A stretch of 56,642 nt of DNA, taken from the NCBI RefSeq assembly GCF_900108945.1, contig NZ_FNYE01000049.1, positions 1 through 56,642 of the forward strand, written 5' to 3'. The notes under the pieces were generated by a model, which saw only the letters and a program-made list of their open reading frames with translations, was not told the origin of the DNA and did not search any database. Below are positions 1 through 8,713 of the stretch, one piece after another (within the stretch, counting starts at the first letter, position 1; each line of letters starts with the position of its first letter). This stretch comes from Paraburkholderia diazotrophica (lineage in GTDB: Bacteria; Pseudomonadota; Gammaproteobacteria; Burkholderiales; Burkholderiaceae). The translations under genes and the position numbers were made by a program.

Positions 1-86
1 AAACTGAAGGGTAGCGTAGCATGCCGGCAGTCCACGTCGGCAGCGGGCGCAAGGTCGTCGCGTTACCTGTCCTGAGTCGAGGCCCT

Positions 87-767
87 ATGAGCACCGTCAC
101 ACCGGCCGGACACGCTGAACCCGAGCAGCGCCAACCGGTCCTTAATACCGTCGACCGCGTCTGCGAAGTGTGTTTTGGTCTTTTCATGGCATTGACGTTC
201 ATCGGCGCCGTCAAGGCAGTCGCCGCCGGCGAAGATGCCGGGTACAAGATGTTCCTCGCCGCACTCGGGTGCAATCTCGCCTGGGGTCTCGCCGACGCAG
301 TGATGTATCTCGTACGTACGCTCGCCGATCGAGGTCAACGCCTGAAACTCGCACTGACCGTGCGGCGGGCGGAAGACCATGCGGCCGCCGTGCGTGCGCT
401 GCGCGACGCATTGCCTGACACCCTGGAACCGCTAGTCGAAGACGCTGACCTCGAGCGGATTCGTGCACGCCTGGCGGACATGCCGACGCTCCCATCTAGA
501 GCGAATTTCGTGCGCGATGACTTCGTCGGCGCGCTGGGCATCTTTGTGCTTGTCGTCCTCGGAACATTCCCGGTTGCGGTGCCGTTTCTCGTCGTCAAGG
601 ATCTTACGACGGCACTGATCGCCTCGCGCGTGCTCACACTCGTGATGCTTTTCACCGCGGGCTTTGCGCTGGGGCGTTACACCGGAGCAGGGGCAACGAA
701 GGCAGGCTTCGCCATGATCGCACTTGGTGTCGTGCTGACGATTGCAATCATTGCGCTGGGCGGGTAG
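87..767 (+). CDS. VIT-like multi-pass membrane protein
   Basis: A 226-residue inner membrane protein with hydrophobic stretches at about 25-50 and 58-76, then a charged soluble loop (about 80-140), then three more hydrophobic stretches to the C-terminus. This arrangement, two helices, a soluble insert and three helices, resembles the VIT1/CCC1 group of iron/manganese transporters, but I see no clear metal-binding signature, so the substrate is unknown. I chose ATG 87, which has GAGG just upstream. An in-frame ATG at 21, with AAGG upstream, would add 22 residues. No FNR-type site is visible in the few bases upstream, so its promoter may lie outside the window. Confidence 0.7.
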   Translation: MSTVTPAGHAEPEQRQPVLNTVDRVCEVCFGLFMALTFIGAVKAVAAGEDAGYKMFLAALGCNLAWGLADAVMYLVRTLADRGQRLKLALTVRRAEDHAAAVRALRDALPDTLEPLVEDADLERIRARLADMPTLPSRANFVRDDFVGALGIFVLVVLGTFPVAVPFLVVKDLTTALIASRVLTLVMLFTAGFALGRYTGAGATKAGFAMIALGVVLTIAIIALGG

Positions 768-1213
768 TCGACGAGCCGAAGCCTTATTTGGCGTGGTAAC
801 AGCATCGAACATCCAATAGATGTCGCCTGCGGCGATGCGGCAAAACAGTCGTTAACCCGCCATGTAACTCGTCTTGCGAGTGCGTCTTCGCCCTGCGAGG
901 AGATTGGACTATTTCCCGCACGCCGAAGCGCGTTGTGGTCGGCACTGCACCGGCACAGAAGCCTCTCCGGCATTACTATCGACGGGTCGACTGGCTTCCG
1001 GAATGCTCGCACATTGCTTTCTGTCTCAGGCCTTTTCGTTGAACAGTCAACTTGACGTACGTCAATTGAGCGGCGAGGCGCAGAGGTAAGTTTACCCGTA
1101 TCGGCAATTGCTGGCGGCTGTCGCCGAGTCGCAGGAACGTAGACGATGAGGTATGCCGCGCGGACGCCGCCCCCGTGCCGGCACGGGCGACTAACACTGG
1201 CGAGGCAAACACC
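768..1213. other. Intergenic region with an FNR-type site, no convincing gene
   Basis: I find no convincing coding sequence in this 446-base gap. It holds the dyad at 1052-1065, which points rightward to the small protein at 1214. Confidence 0.5.
1052..1065 (+). promoter_or_regulatory. FNR/ANR-type site, perfect dyad
   Basis: TTGACGTACGTCAA is a fully palindromic match to the FNR/ANR pattern. A -10-like hexamer TAAGTT lies at 1087-1092, starting 28.5 bases from the dyad centre, so rightward transcription toward the small gene at 1214 would start near 1099. Confidence 0.75.
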
Positions 1214-1444
1214 ATGGGATTTTTGTTACTAGCCGCAATCTTCGTTACATCGGCTGGATTCCTTTTCAGTGATTCACTAGCACCGGCGCCGCCGGCGGCG
1301 ATTGCGCCAGCCCCTGCTTCAGAGCCAGGAGAAGACGAGACCACTTCCCCGCAGTCGCGTCGCGAGCTGCCCGGGATGAATGCTCCACTCCGTCAACAGG
1401 AACCTGAGCCATCCTCCCCAATACGGCGTCGAACAAATGCATAA
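1214..1444 (+). CDS. Small N-terminally anchored proline/glutamate-rich protein
   Basis: A 76-residue protein. The first ~20 residues form a hydrophobic signal or anchor segment. The rest is rich in Pro, Ala, Glu and Arg and probably disordered. ATG 1214 has GAGG nine bases upstream; an upstream in-frame start at 1175 would add charged residues before the hydrophobic segment and is less likely. It is the only gene downstream of the perfect FNR-type dyad at 1052, which suggests induction at low oxygen. I do not recognise a family and propose no function. Confidence 0.5.
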   Translation: MGFLLLAAIFVTSAGFLFSDSLAPAPPAAIAPAPASEPGEDETTSPQSRRELPGMNAPLRQQEPEPSSPIRRRTNA

Positions 1445-1616
1445 GCATGGAATGCGAAAAACTCGCAGACTTCACAACAATCCGGCAGGCGATTCAAATT
1501 ACCGCGTAATGGTGAGCGATCGTCAACTATCCGGACCTCGCGTGACAGTCTCCCGTGGCAGGGCGATCCGTGTCGCGCGACACATGGCCGCAGCCCGGGC
1601 TGGCAAATGCAACTCG

Positions 1617-4289
1617 TCAATTTAATCCAAAGCGCCGCGAAAACCATGTTTTCGTCAAATGAGTGAACGACGCGTAGCTGAACAGGATGAGAACGAGCGC
1701 TGGCCAATACGTCCACGGCAATGGAACAAAGCCGAGAACATTTCCAAGCGAGGTAAAAGGCAGTATCACGCCGACAGTGGCAACGATCAGGCTTGTCGTC
1801 ATGAGCGCCGGACTCGCGCGGCTCTCGAGAAACGGCACCTTTGCGGTGCGGATGATGTGGATGATCAGCGTCTGCGTGAGCAGGGACTCGACGAACCAGC
1901 CGGTTTGAAAGAGTGCCGGCTTGTCCCATGCGTCGAAGACGCGGAGCATCATGAAATAGGTCACGTAGTCGAATAGGGAACTGATCGGACCGATCAGAAG
2001 CATGAACTTCACGATGTTCCCGAGATCCCACTGGCGGGGCATGCTGAGATATTCCGCGTCGACGTTATCGGTCGGAATGGCCGTTTGGGAGAAGTCGTAA
2101 AGCAGATTATTGGTGAGTACCTGAATCGGCGCCATCGGCAGAAACGGCAGAATGATACTTGCGCCAAGCACGCTGAACATATTGCCGAAATTCGAGCTTG
2201 CTCCCATCTTGATGTACTTGGTGATGTTGCCGAATACCTTGCGTCCTTCCAGCACGCCGTCGTTCAGCACGGCAAGGCTCTTTTCGAGCAGAATGATGTC
2301 GGCGGAATCTTTGGCGATGTCGACGGCGCTATCGACTGACACGCCGACATCCGAAGCCTTGAGCGCGGGCCCGTCGTTGATACCGTCCCCAAGAAAGCCG
2401 ACAACGTGCCCTTTGCTATGCAGCGCGTCGACGATAGAAGCCTTCTGCGACGGAGACAGTTTCGCGAAAACGGATGCCTTTTCCGCCAGATCCGCGAGTT
2501 CGGCTTGGGAGAGCAACTCCAGTTGCTTGCCGAGCACGATGCGATCGACGGCGATTCCCACTTCGTGACAGATCTTCCGGGTCACAATGTCGTTGTCGCC
2601 TGTGAGAATCTTTACCTGAACACCGCTCGCCTTCAATGCTGCAATTGCGGCCGCGGCCGTTTCTTTGGGCGGGTCGAGAAATGCAATGAAGCCGAGAAGC
2701 GTCAGATCGGTCTCGTCGGCAACTGAATAAGCCGTTTGATCTGGCGGCATGGCTTTATAAGCGACGGCGACCACGCGAAAGCCATCCGAATTGAGCTCGT
2801 CGGTGATCTGCTTTGTCGCGGCGTAGTGGCGCTCGTCGAGCGCATCGGTATCGCCGTCAATCGCGTAGCACGAACAAACGGAGAAAATCTCTTCGACGGC
2901 GCCCTTGCAGATCATGATGTGTGCGCCATCGTCCCGCGCGAGGACTACGGACATGCGGCGGCGCTCGAAATCGAACGGCATCTCGTCGATCTTGACGAAC
3001 TGCTCATGAACCTTGAGCTGTTCGTGTAGCTCGACATGATTCAACACGGCGACGTCGAGAAGATTTTTCAGACCCGACTGATGCACGCTGTTCAGGTATG
3101 CATACTCCAGTACATGATCCGATTCGTTACCGTGAATGTCGAGATGACGTTTGAGAATGATGTGATCTTGCGTGAGCGTGCCTGTCTTGTCAGTGCAGAG
3201 TACGTCCAATGCGCCGAAGTTCTGGATCGCATTCAATCGCTTGACGATGACTTTTTTCCGCGACATGTCGATCGCCCCTTTGGCGAGATTGACGGTCACG
3301 ATCATCGGAAGCATCTCGGGCGTGAGTCCCACAGCCACAGCGACCGCGAAGAGCAGCGCGTCAAACCAGTTGCCTTTGGTCAGGCCATTGATGACGAACA
3401 CGAGCGGGACCATGACCAGAATGAAGCGAAGCATCAGCCAGGTGAATCGCGTCACGCCCTTGTCGAAGCTGGTCTCTGTTCGCTGTGCTGCAACCACGTC
3501 GGCAATGCGGCCGAACATGGTGGTCTTTCCCGTCAACACCACGACCCCGCAGCCAACACCACTGACGATTGCGCTGCCCATAAAGCAGATGCTGGGCAAT
3601 TCGAAATGGGAGTCGACGGGCGCCGCATGAACGTGTGGTGCTTTTTCGAGCGGCATGGCTTCGCCCGTCAACGCGGACTGATTGACGAACAGATCGCGAG
3701 CGGAAATCAGCCGGAGGTCGGCGGGCACGAGATCGCCTGCCGATAGCCGAACGATGTCGCCCGGAACGAGCTGCTCGATTGGTATGTCGACCTGAGACGA
3801 GCCGGTTTCCTTCGATCGCCTGATGACTGTGGCCGTCGTGCGCACCATTTTGCGCAGCGAGTCGGCGGCTTTGTTCGATCGGTGTTCCTGCACAAAGCCC
3901 AGCGAGATGCTGAGCGTGACCATTGCCGCGATCATGATCGCCGCGTGTGGGTCGCCGAGCGCGTAAGATGCTGCGGCGAGCGATAAAAGCAGGAGGTTAA
4001 GCGGATTGATCGTTCGGTTGGTGAGTTCTCCGATGATCGTGTGGCGTGCTTCGTGGACGACCTGATTGGGGCCATACGTGCGTAGTCGCTGCTGCGCTTC
4101 GTCGGCGTCGAGTCCCGATGCGGTGCTGTGCAGCCGTGCCAACGCTTCATCGGGCGACGACTGCGCGAATTCGGTGAGTGCTTCCGCGCTCGCCGCCGAA
4201 GGGTGGACAACAGTACGGGACGACTGTCCACGCCAGTTCAGGAACGCAGCGATGGTGTGCAATCCACGTTTTTCGGCTGTCAGCGTCAT
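1617..4289 (-). CDS. mgtA: Magnesium-translocating P-type ATPase (MgtA/MgtB type)
   Basis: An 890-residue type IIIB P-type ATPase, the usual length for MgtA/MgtB, which couple ATP hydrolysis to Mg2+ import across the inner membrane. Visible landmarks: N-terminal cation-ATPase domain (about 40-100), actuator loop with LTGE near 208, phosphorylation motif DKTGTLT at about 367-373, the TGDN nucleotide-binding region, hinge GDGINDGPALK, and C-terminal helices. ATG 4289 is preferred; an upstream in-frame start at 4379 would add 30 residues. An FNR-type dyad lies at 4409-4422 with CTTAAT (minus strand, 4381-4386) as a -10 element, so it is probably low-oxygen regulated rather than, or as well as, Mg2+ regulated. 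I saw no obvious Mg2+ leader structure. Confidence 0.92.
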   Translation of the reverse strand: MTLTAEKRGLHTIAAFLNWRGQSSRTVVHPSAASAEALTEFAQSSPDEALARLHSTASGLDADEAQQRLRTYGPNQVVHEARHTIIGELTNRTINPLNLLLLSLAAASYALGDPHAAIMIAAMVTLSISLGFVQEHRSNKAADSLRKMVRTTATVIRRSKETGSSQVDIPIEQLVPGDIVRLSAGDLVPADLRLISARDLFVNQSALTGEAMPLEKAPHVHAAPVDSHFELPSICFMGSAIVSGVGCGVVVLTGKTTMFGRIADVVAAQRTETSFDKGVTRFTWLMLRFILVMVPLVFVINGLTKGNWFDALLFAVAVAVGLTPEMLPMIVTVNLAKGAIDMSRKKVIVKRLNAIQNFGALDVLCTDKTGTLTQDHIILKRHLDIHGNESDHVLEYAYLNSVHQSGLKNLLDVAVLNHVELHEQLKVHEQFVKIDEMPFDFERRRMSVVLARDDGAHIMICKGAVEEIFSVCSCYAIDGDTDALDERHYAATKQITDELNSDGFRVVAVAYKAMPPDQTAYSVADETDLTLLGFIAFLDPPKETAAAAIAALKASGVQVKILTGDNDIVTRKICHEVGIAVDRIVLGKQLELLSQAELADLAEKASVFAKLSPSQKASIVDALHSKGHVVGFLGDGINDGPALKASDVGVSVDSAVDIAKDSADIILLEKSLAVLNDGVLEGRKVFGNITKYIKMGASSNFGNMFSVLGASIILPFLPMAPIQVLTNNLLYDFSQTAIPTDNVDAEYLSMPRQWDLGNIVKFMLLIGPISSLFDYVTYFMMLRVFDAWDKPALFQTGWFVESLLTQTLIIHIIRTAKVPFLESRASPALMTTSLIVATVGVILPFTSLGNVLGFVPLPWTYWPALVLILFSYASFTHLTKTWFSRRFGLN

Positions 4290-4408
4290 GATCGCGTGTG
4301 TCTCTGATCGGGCAGGAATGCCCGAATCAACAGTCAAATAGAGGAAAGTGAACAGCCTGTACGTCGTAACCAGCCTCACGATTAAGAGCCGAGGCGATCG
4401 ACGAACGA

Positions 4409-4422
4409 TTGACGTAAGTCAA
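4409..4422. promoter_or_regulatory. FNR/ANR-type site between mgtA and a truncated ORF
   Basis: TTGACGTAAGTCAA fits FNR-type half-sites on both strands. Leftward, CTTAAT at 4381-4386 (minus) is a good -10 for mgtA. Rightward the -10 is poor, and the downstream ORF at 4507 is truncated. Confidence 0.75.
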
Positions 4423-4506
4423 TCGCGCCGGGGAATCGGCCGTCGTTGTCAGAGAAACGTCATATTGGCCGTCGAGACTGGGCGGGTTCATGTACCCCGG
4501 GTTGTC

Positions 4507-4665
4507 ATGATGCAAAAGAACGAGACGATCTCTGTGTTGGGAGAGCGCGGCTTGCTGTTGCCAGGCTGGATCAAGGCGGCACTCTCTGCGAACAACCGTC
4601 TGAAGCTCTATCTGAGCGTGCTTCAGGCGGCATTGGCGCACGCCGACGATCCCAATACCGGTGCA
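4507..4665 (+). pseudogene. 5' fragment of an unidentified gene
   Basis: An open frame from ATG 4507 (or 4510) gives about 50 residues that look like a genuine N-terminus: amphipathic, with the stretch LGERGLLLPGWIKAAL followed by a helix-like NRLKLYLSVLQAALAHADD. The frame stays open but turns into the antisense of a permease relic near 4660, so the 3' part seems to have been lost in a rearrangement. It lies about 90 bases downstream of the FNR-type dyad at 4409, consistent with a former member of the regulon. I do not recognise the family. Confidence 0.4.
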
Positions 4666-4790
4666 TCCGAATTGCCGAATGGCATCGTGATCGTCGTCAG
4701 GATCGGCAGCGTGGCGAGAAAGAGCACGATTGTCGCGAGCAGTCCTGTGAGCCGGCCGGGCATGGCCGCGGGAATACGCAAGATTCTCAT
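4623..4790 (-). pseudogene. N-terminal fragment of an ABC transporter permease
   Basis: A 55-codon remnant whose start overlaps the stop of the upstream permease relic (ATGA at 4787-4790), the layout of paired PotB/PotC-like permeases. It keeps one membrane segment (about residues 17-35) and then breaks off near 4640-4670, where an unrelated ORF on the other strand takes over. It cannot be functional without the remaining helices and the EAA loop. Confidence 0.6.
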
Positions 4791-5185
4791 GAGTGGGACT
4801 CGCCGTGGCGTTGCAGCGTGCGCACGAGCCGTTGCCAGATGGCCATCACGGCGAGTGTCGCCACCATCAGCACGACACCCGACGCGGATGCGGCATGCCA
4901 GTTCAGCAGCGGCGCCGCATGGTCATGCACCAGTACGGCGAGCATCGGGACGCGCCGTCCGCGGAGCAGCAGCGGCACCTCAAATGCGCTCGCGTTGTAG
5001 GCGAACAGGAGCAGCGCCCCGGACACGAGCCCTGGCATGGCCAGCGGCAGCACCACATCACGCATCGTCTGCCAGCGTGTGGCGCCAGGTGTGGCGGCCG
5101 CCTCTTCATACGAGTGCGATATCGCGCGCATCGCGCTCCAATTCGGCAGCACGGCGATCGCCCGATGCTGAAACGACTCGCTCAA
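4787..5185 (-). pseudogene. C-terminal fragment of a binding-protein-dependent ABC permease
   Basis: About 132 codons corresponding to the C-terminal half of a PotB-type inner membrane permease. The cytoplasmic EAA loop that docks on the ATPase is clear (EEAAATPGA followed by VVLPLAMPG), then two membrane segments. The N-terminal half is missing: upstream, a different short frame starting at ATG 5270 encodes an unrelated ~30-residue N-terminus before running into this relic. With the next fragment it marks a former polyamine- or iron-type ABC operon cut at both ends. Confidence 0.65.
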
Positions 5186-5318
5186 ATCTCATCGCGCGGT
5201 CCAGCCAGAGAATCGCGTAGACGGCGGGATCGGGGCATTCGAATATATCGAGGTGGATGGTGACTCCCATCGATTGCTCCCTTCACAGGCTGGATTCAAG
5301 ACTCTTGCAACGCTCGCA

Positions 5319-5663
5319 TCATTGGGACATGACCCATTCGATCAGCGTATGTGCGTCTTGTGCGGAAAGCGGCCCGCCGCGCTCGGCAGGCAACGGCATC
5401 GCCATGTCGCCCCAGTGCGCGCGACCGCCCATTCGCAGCTTGTGTTCGAGCATCGCCGTGGCGTTCGGCACGCCGCGATAGCGGTCGGCGATCTGATGAA
5501 ACGACGGCGCGAGGAACGGCGCATCCGACGTATGGCAGAACATGCAATGCTGCTGATCGACCAGTTCCGTCGGTTCGTTGCGTTGCGCGAGCGCGGTCTG
5601 CGATGTCGCCAGCAACACGCTGCACGCGCAAACGAGCAACACGGATAAACGCGCACGGATCAC
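5319..5663 (-). CDS. Periplasmic class I c-type cytochrome
   Basis: A 114-residue secreted electron carrier. Residues 1-26 form a signal peptide with an ALA-Q cleavage site. The heme-binding motif CMFCH lies at 40-44, and a Met axial ligand is likely at 87 or 89 in WGDMAMP, as in cytochrome c551/c552. GTG 5663 is chosen because AAGGAGG sits at ideal spacing. The promoter is well marked: FNR-type dyad at 5721-5734 and TAGATT (minus, 5694-5699). It probably feeds electrons to a periplasmic or terminal reductase at low oxygen; the partner is not in this window. Confidence 0.85.
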   Translation of the reverse strand: MIRARLSVLLVCACSVLLATSQTALAQRNEPTELVDQQHCMFCHTSDAPFLAPSFHQIADRYRGVPNATAMLEHKLRMGGRAHWGDMAMPLPAERGGPLSAQDAHTLIEWVMSQ

Positions 5664-5720
5664 GTTGAAGCCTCCTTGTTGGCGGACAGCTTCAATCTAT
5701 CGCGCGACACATCGGGGCCA

Positions 5721-5734
5721 TTGAGGCAGGTCAA
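5721..5734 (-). promoter_or_regulatory. FNR/ANR-type site upstream of the cytochrome c gene
   Basis: TTGAGGCAGGTCAA (minus: TTGACCTGCCTCAA). The -10-like TAGATT is on the minus strand at 5694-5699, exactly 28.5 bases from the dyad centre. The same 14 bases recur at 6889-6902. Confidence 0.78.
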
Positions 5735-5778
5735 CGGATTCAGTGAGAGTCGGACGATGACAAGCGATCGTGAGCGTG

Positions 5779-6810
5779 TCAAAACACCACGTCGGACAGG
5801 GGCCGTCTTGGTGCATGACCGACCTGCGGGCCGCGTCCGACGCGCAGCAGCAACTGCGGTATCGCATCGACGCGCAGCAGGACTTTGAGCCGTTCGCGCA
5901 GCGCGCCGACTTCGACGGGCTGGTTCAGGTATGACGCGGTGAGTCCTTCCGCCGCCGCGACCAGCAGCATCCGCTCGAGCGCCTGCCCGGTCGCGAGCCA
6001 CGCCTCCTTGTCGTCTCGCGACGTGGCGATGCCCACGATCAGCGGCGACCCTTCGACGAGATGGTGGTGACTCGCAGGCATGCCCGCGCCGACGTCGAAT
6101 ACGCGCACCACGGACGTGACGAGCGGCATCGCATAGTCGAGCAGGTCGCGCGCGGCCGCGCCGTAGGCGGGCATGCCGTCACCGCGTCGCTGCGGGTGAA
6201 TCCAGCTTGCCAGCTCCCGCCGGAAGCGCGGATCGGCGAACTGGTCTTGGTCGGCTTCGGCGATCAGTTGCGCGATCGTCTGACGTTCGGCGCGGTCCTC
6301 CACACAACTTGCGATCGCGCCTTCTGCATCGCATGCGTCGATCAGCTTCTGCTGTACTTCTGCGGACACGGGTTCGTCGACGAATGGCGCACGTGTCGTG
6401 ACGCGCGCCGTCAGCGCAACGAAGAGATCGGGCAGCCGCGCATCGCAATGCCCATCGCGCGACACGCGCACGAGCGCCACGATGTCGGGATCGGAATCGG
6501 ACGGAAACAGCGTGATCGCATACGCGACGCCCAGCCGGCATAACGCAACGCGCAAGTTGAACAGCGCCGCGCCGCAACTGATGATCATCTCGCGATCGAA
6601 CGGATCGACGACGGGAAGCGCGCGCAGGCGGTCGGCGCACACCTGCACGGTGTCGCCGTCGACGATGAATCGCCACGGCTGCGTGTTGTGATTCGACGGC
6701 GCAAGCACCGCGTATTGCAGCGCGAAGCGCAATTGCTGATCCAGAGGCGCGGAGCGGTCGAAACGCCGCTCGTCGATCTTCCATGCGGAAAGTTGCGCAG
6801 CGTGCATCAT
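5779..6810 (-). CDS. Acg-family nitroreductase-like flavoprotein
   Basis: A 343-residue member of the Acg branch of the nitroreductase superfamily, related to the DosR-regulated Acg protein of mycobacteria. These proteins bind FMN; in mycobacterial Acg an occluding lid prevents normal nitroreductase turnover, so a flavin-storage or redox role is possible. Visible features are the tandem nitroreductase-like halves, the N-terminal APSNHNTQPWRF motif typical of FMN contacts, and ASYLNQPVE near the C-terminus. ATG 6810 has GGAGG at good spacing; the frame extends upstream to 6846 without a ribosome site. Expression is expected from the FNR-type dyad at 6889. Confidence 0.85.
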   Translation of the reverse strand: MMHAAQLSAWKIDERRFDRSAPLDQQLRFALQYAVLAPSNHNTQPWRFIVDGDTVQVCADRLRALPVVDPFDREMIISCGAALFNLRVALCRLGVAYAITLFPSDSDPDIVALVRVSRDGHCDARLPDLFVALTARVTTRAPFVDEPVSAEVQQKLIDACDAEGAIASCVEDRAERQTIAQLIAEADQDQFADPRFRRELASWIHPQRRGDGMPAYGAAARDLLDYAMPLVTSVVRVFDVGAGMPASHHHLVEGSPLIVGIATSRDDKEAWLATGQALERMLLVAAAEGLTASYLNQPVEVGALRERLKVLLRVDAIPQLLLRVGRGPQVGHAPRRPLSDVVF

Positions 6811-6888
6811 CTCGACGCCTCCTCTGGAAACGGTGCCCGCAGACATGCGGTGCCTGCAGCAATCGTGTCACTTCGAATCGCGACACGC

Positions 6889-6902
6889 TTGAGGCAGGTC
6901 AA
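6889..6902 (-). promoter_or_regulatory. FNR/ANR-type site upstream of the Acg-type nitroreductase
   Basis: TTGAGGCAGGTCAA, identical to the site at 5721. A weaker -10 candidate CACGAT lies on the minus strand at 6862-6867. Confidence 0.72.
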
Positions 6903-6953
6903 CGTTCCAGACGGGCTCGCCGAGCGGAGATGAACGGGCGCTGTCGCGCGACG

Positions 6954-7289
6954 CTAGATGTCGTTTTCGTCGTCGAACAGCTTGTGGCGGATTGCATAGC
7001 GCACAAGTCCGTTCTCGTTCGGCTTTTGCATCTTTTCGAGCACGCGTGTCTTGTGCGTGCTGACGGTCTTGACGCTCGCGCACCCTTGATCTGCTTGATG
7101 TGCTCAATGCCGTTTCGTACCGGCATCAACAGATCGAGCACGAGCACCTGCGCATCCGTTGAGCGCACCAGCGCGATCGTCGTGACGCTGTCTCAGGCTT
7201 CGCCCGCGACTTCATCCGCTGGCTTGCTGGAGGATATGGCGCAGCCCGTCTCGTACGAGCGTATGGTCATCGGCGAGCAATACTTTGGG
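6954..7289 (-). pseudogene. NarL/FixJ-type response regulator, internally deleted and frameshifted
   Basis: Reading leftward from about 7289 the sequence matches the intact regulator at 13817-14464: the KVLLADDHTLV start, then after a small disruption the LVLDL...RNGIE phosphorylation loop, then a direct jump to SVKTVSTHKTR and the C-terminal end. Roughly residues 70-175 of the intact paralogue, the end of the receiver and most of the HTH, are missing, and the frame shifts near the start. It is a decayed duplicate of the 13.8 kb gene and cannot make a regulator. Confidence 0.75.
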
Positions 7290-7470
7290 TGCGGGTTCGG
7301 ATCTCGATACGGGACTGGCGCCCTATGCGTATGTGGACGACGGTGGAGAGCCGCACGGCATGGCGCTCGACTGTATCCGCTATCTGGCGGACAAGCCGGG
7401 GATCACTTTCGTGCGCGAGCGCCTGCCTGATTTCGCCTTGACGGTGGCTTTCCAGACTTCGAATCACTGA
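7285..7470 (+). pseudogene. Fragment of a family 3 periplasmic binding/sensor domain
   Basis: An open stretch of about 60 codons with the pattern APYAYVDDGGEPHGMALD, typical of the first lobe of family 3 solute-binding domains such as those at the N-terminus of BvgS/EvgS-like sensor kinases. There is no signal peptide, no start with a ribosome site and no continuation, so it is a relic, perhaps of the sensor kinase once paired with the neighbouring regulator relic. Confidence 0.4.
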
Positions 7471-7666
7471 ACGCGGCCGTGTGCGCGGGCTCTGTGGATA
7501 TCGCCGCCGATGCCCCGCATCGGCGAGCGAAAAAGCGGTTGCGCCGAATATCGTCCGTCAGAAAGAGAACGGCCCCGCGATCTGCCGCTGGATCGGCCCC
7601 GTAATCATCCAGCGGCGCACGATGCGCTAGGCTTCGGGACCCGGCAGACGCGTTGTAGCTGACCGT

Positions 7667-8480
7667 TTAGCTTTCGATGCCGCTCCACGTCGGCGAGCTG
7701 ATGACCTTGCGCGGTTGCGCCTGCACGTCGCGATAGCGGATCTTTTCGTCTTCGCGATAGAGCGCGAGGGGATGGTGATCGCGCCCGGTTGCCTTCGACA
7801 GCGCTTCGCACGCCTTCACGGCAACGTGTCCGTTCGTTTCTGGCGCGAGTTGCAGGATCACTTCGCATGCGTCGATGTCGGACACGATGCGCGGCATGCC
7901 CTTCCTCGAACCTTCCGCTTCCGTGATGCCGTTGAGCTGGCCCAGCTGCTTGACCTCCGTTTCCGTTTTCTACGCGATGCCCTTGCCGCCGTTGCCTACC
8001 TTGTTCATCAGCGGGTCGAGCGCGGTGAAGCGCTTGTACAGGTTCGGATAGTCGCGCTCGACCACGGCGACCTGCGGCGCGGTCTTGCCCGGAATCAGCT
8101 CGCATTCGCCCTTGTGCCGTTCCTTCACGCCGAACGGTTGCGCGAGCTCGGCGGGCGAGTCGTGCATCAGCGGCGTGAGCACGACGTCCTGCTCGACGCC
8201 GAGATGCCCGACGCACACTTCGCTGAAGGCTTTCGCAAATCCCTTGTAGATTTCCCAGTCGGAGCGCGACTGCCAGACAGGATCGACGGCGGCCGAAAGC
8301 GGACGGATGAACGGATGCATGTCACTGGTGTTGAGGTCGTTCTTCTCGTACCAGCTTGCGGTCGGCAGCACGATGTCCGAGTACAGGCACGCACTATTGT
8401 TGCCGCGGCCGCTCGCGAGCGCACCAGGAACCTGAATCTCGACGCCTTGGTGCGTACCCGCATTGCCGCCGCCGATGGTC
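7667..8480 (-). pseudogene. narG: Internal fragment of respiratory nitrate reductase alpha subunit (narG)
   Basis: About 270 codons matching the middle of NarG: NNSACLYSDIVLPTASWYEKND...NTSDMHPF, SDWEIYK, FSEVCVGHLG, GECELIPGKTAP, then APETNGHVAVKA and RKVISSPTWSG. Both ends are missing, so the Fe-S N-terminus and the C-terminal third are gone. In addition a TAG at 7970-7972 replaces the Trp codon of the family motif GGKGIAWNT in an otherwise open frame. There are no narH, narJ or narI remnants here. The organism once carried a nitrate respiration gene at this site. Confidence 0.85.
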
Positions 8481-8483
8481 ATG

Positions 8484-8704
8484 CGCTCATCCCTCTGACC
8501 CATGCCGTGAGCGCGACAAGCGAAGCGGCAACGGGAGAAATCGCGTTCGACGAGGCGCGCGAACGCCGCGCGGCTGGCGCATCGGTGATCCTGGTACGCC
8601 GCGATCCCGAAACGGAGGGGTACGGTCTATGCGGAGCCGTGCAGACGGTCGTCGAGCGGCTTGTCGACTTGCAGGCCCGCCTCGCGAGACTGCGGGCGCA
8701 ATAG
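8484..8704 (+). pseudogene. Possible fragment of a pyruvate phosphate dikinase-type enzyme
   Basis: The frame contains ATGEIAFDEARERRAAGASVILVRRDPET, which resembles the swivelling phosphohistidine domain of pyruvate phosphate dikinases just before the TGG-x-x-SHAAVVAR motif. That catalytic motif is absent and the frame continues into unrelated sequence to a stop at 8702. It abuts the narG relic on the opposite strand. The match is short, so this is tentative. Confidence 0.35.
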
Positions 8705-8713
8705 ACTGTCGAC

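Noticed and set aside
1039..1050. TTGAACAGTCAA next to the perfect FNR-type site
   Set aside because: The half-sites are separated by four rather than six bases, so it does not fit the FNR/ANR spacing.
3036..3746. Long plus-strand open frame antisense to mgtA
   Set aside because: It is an open shadow of a high-GC gene on the other strand: no ribosome site, odd His/Arg-rich composition, and no family pattern.
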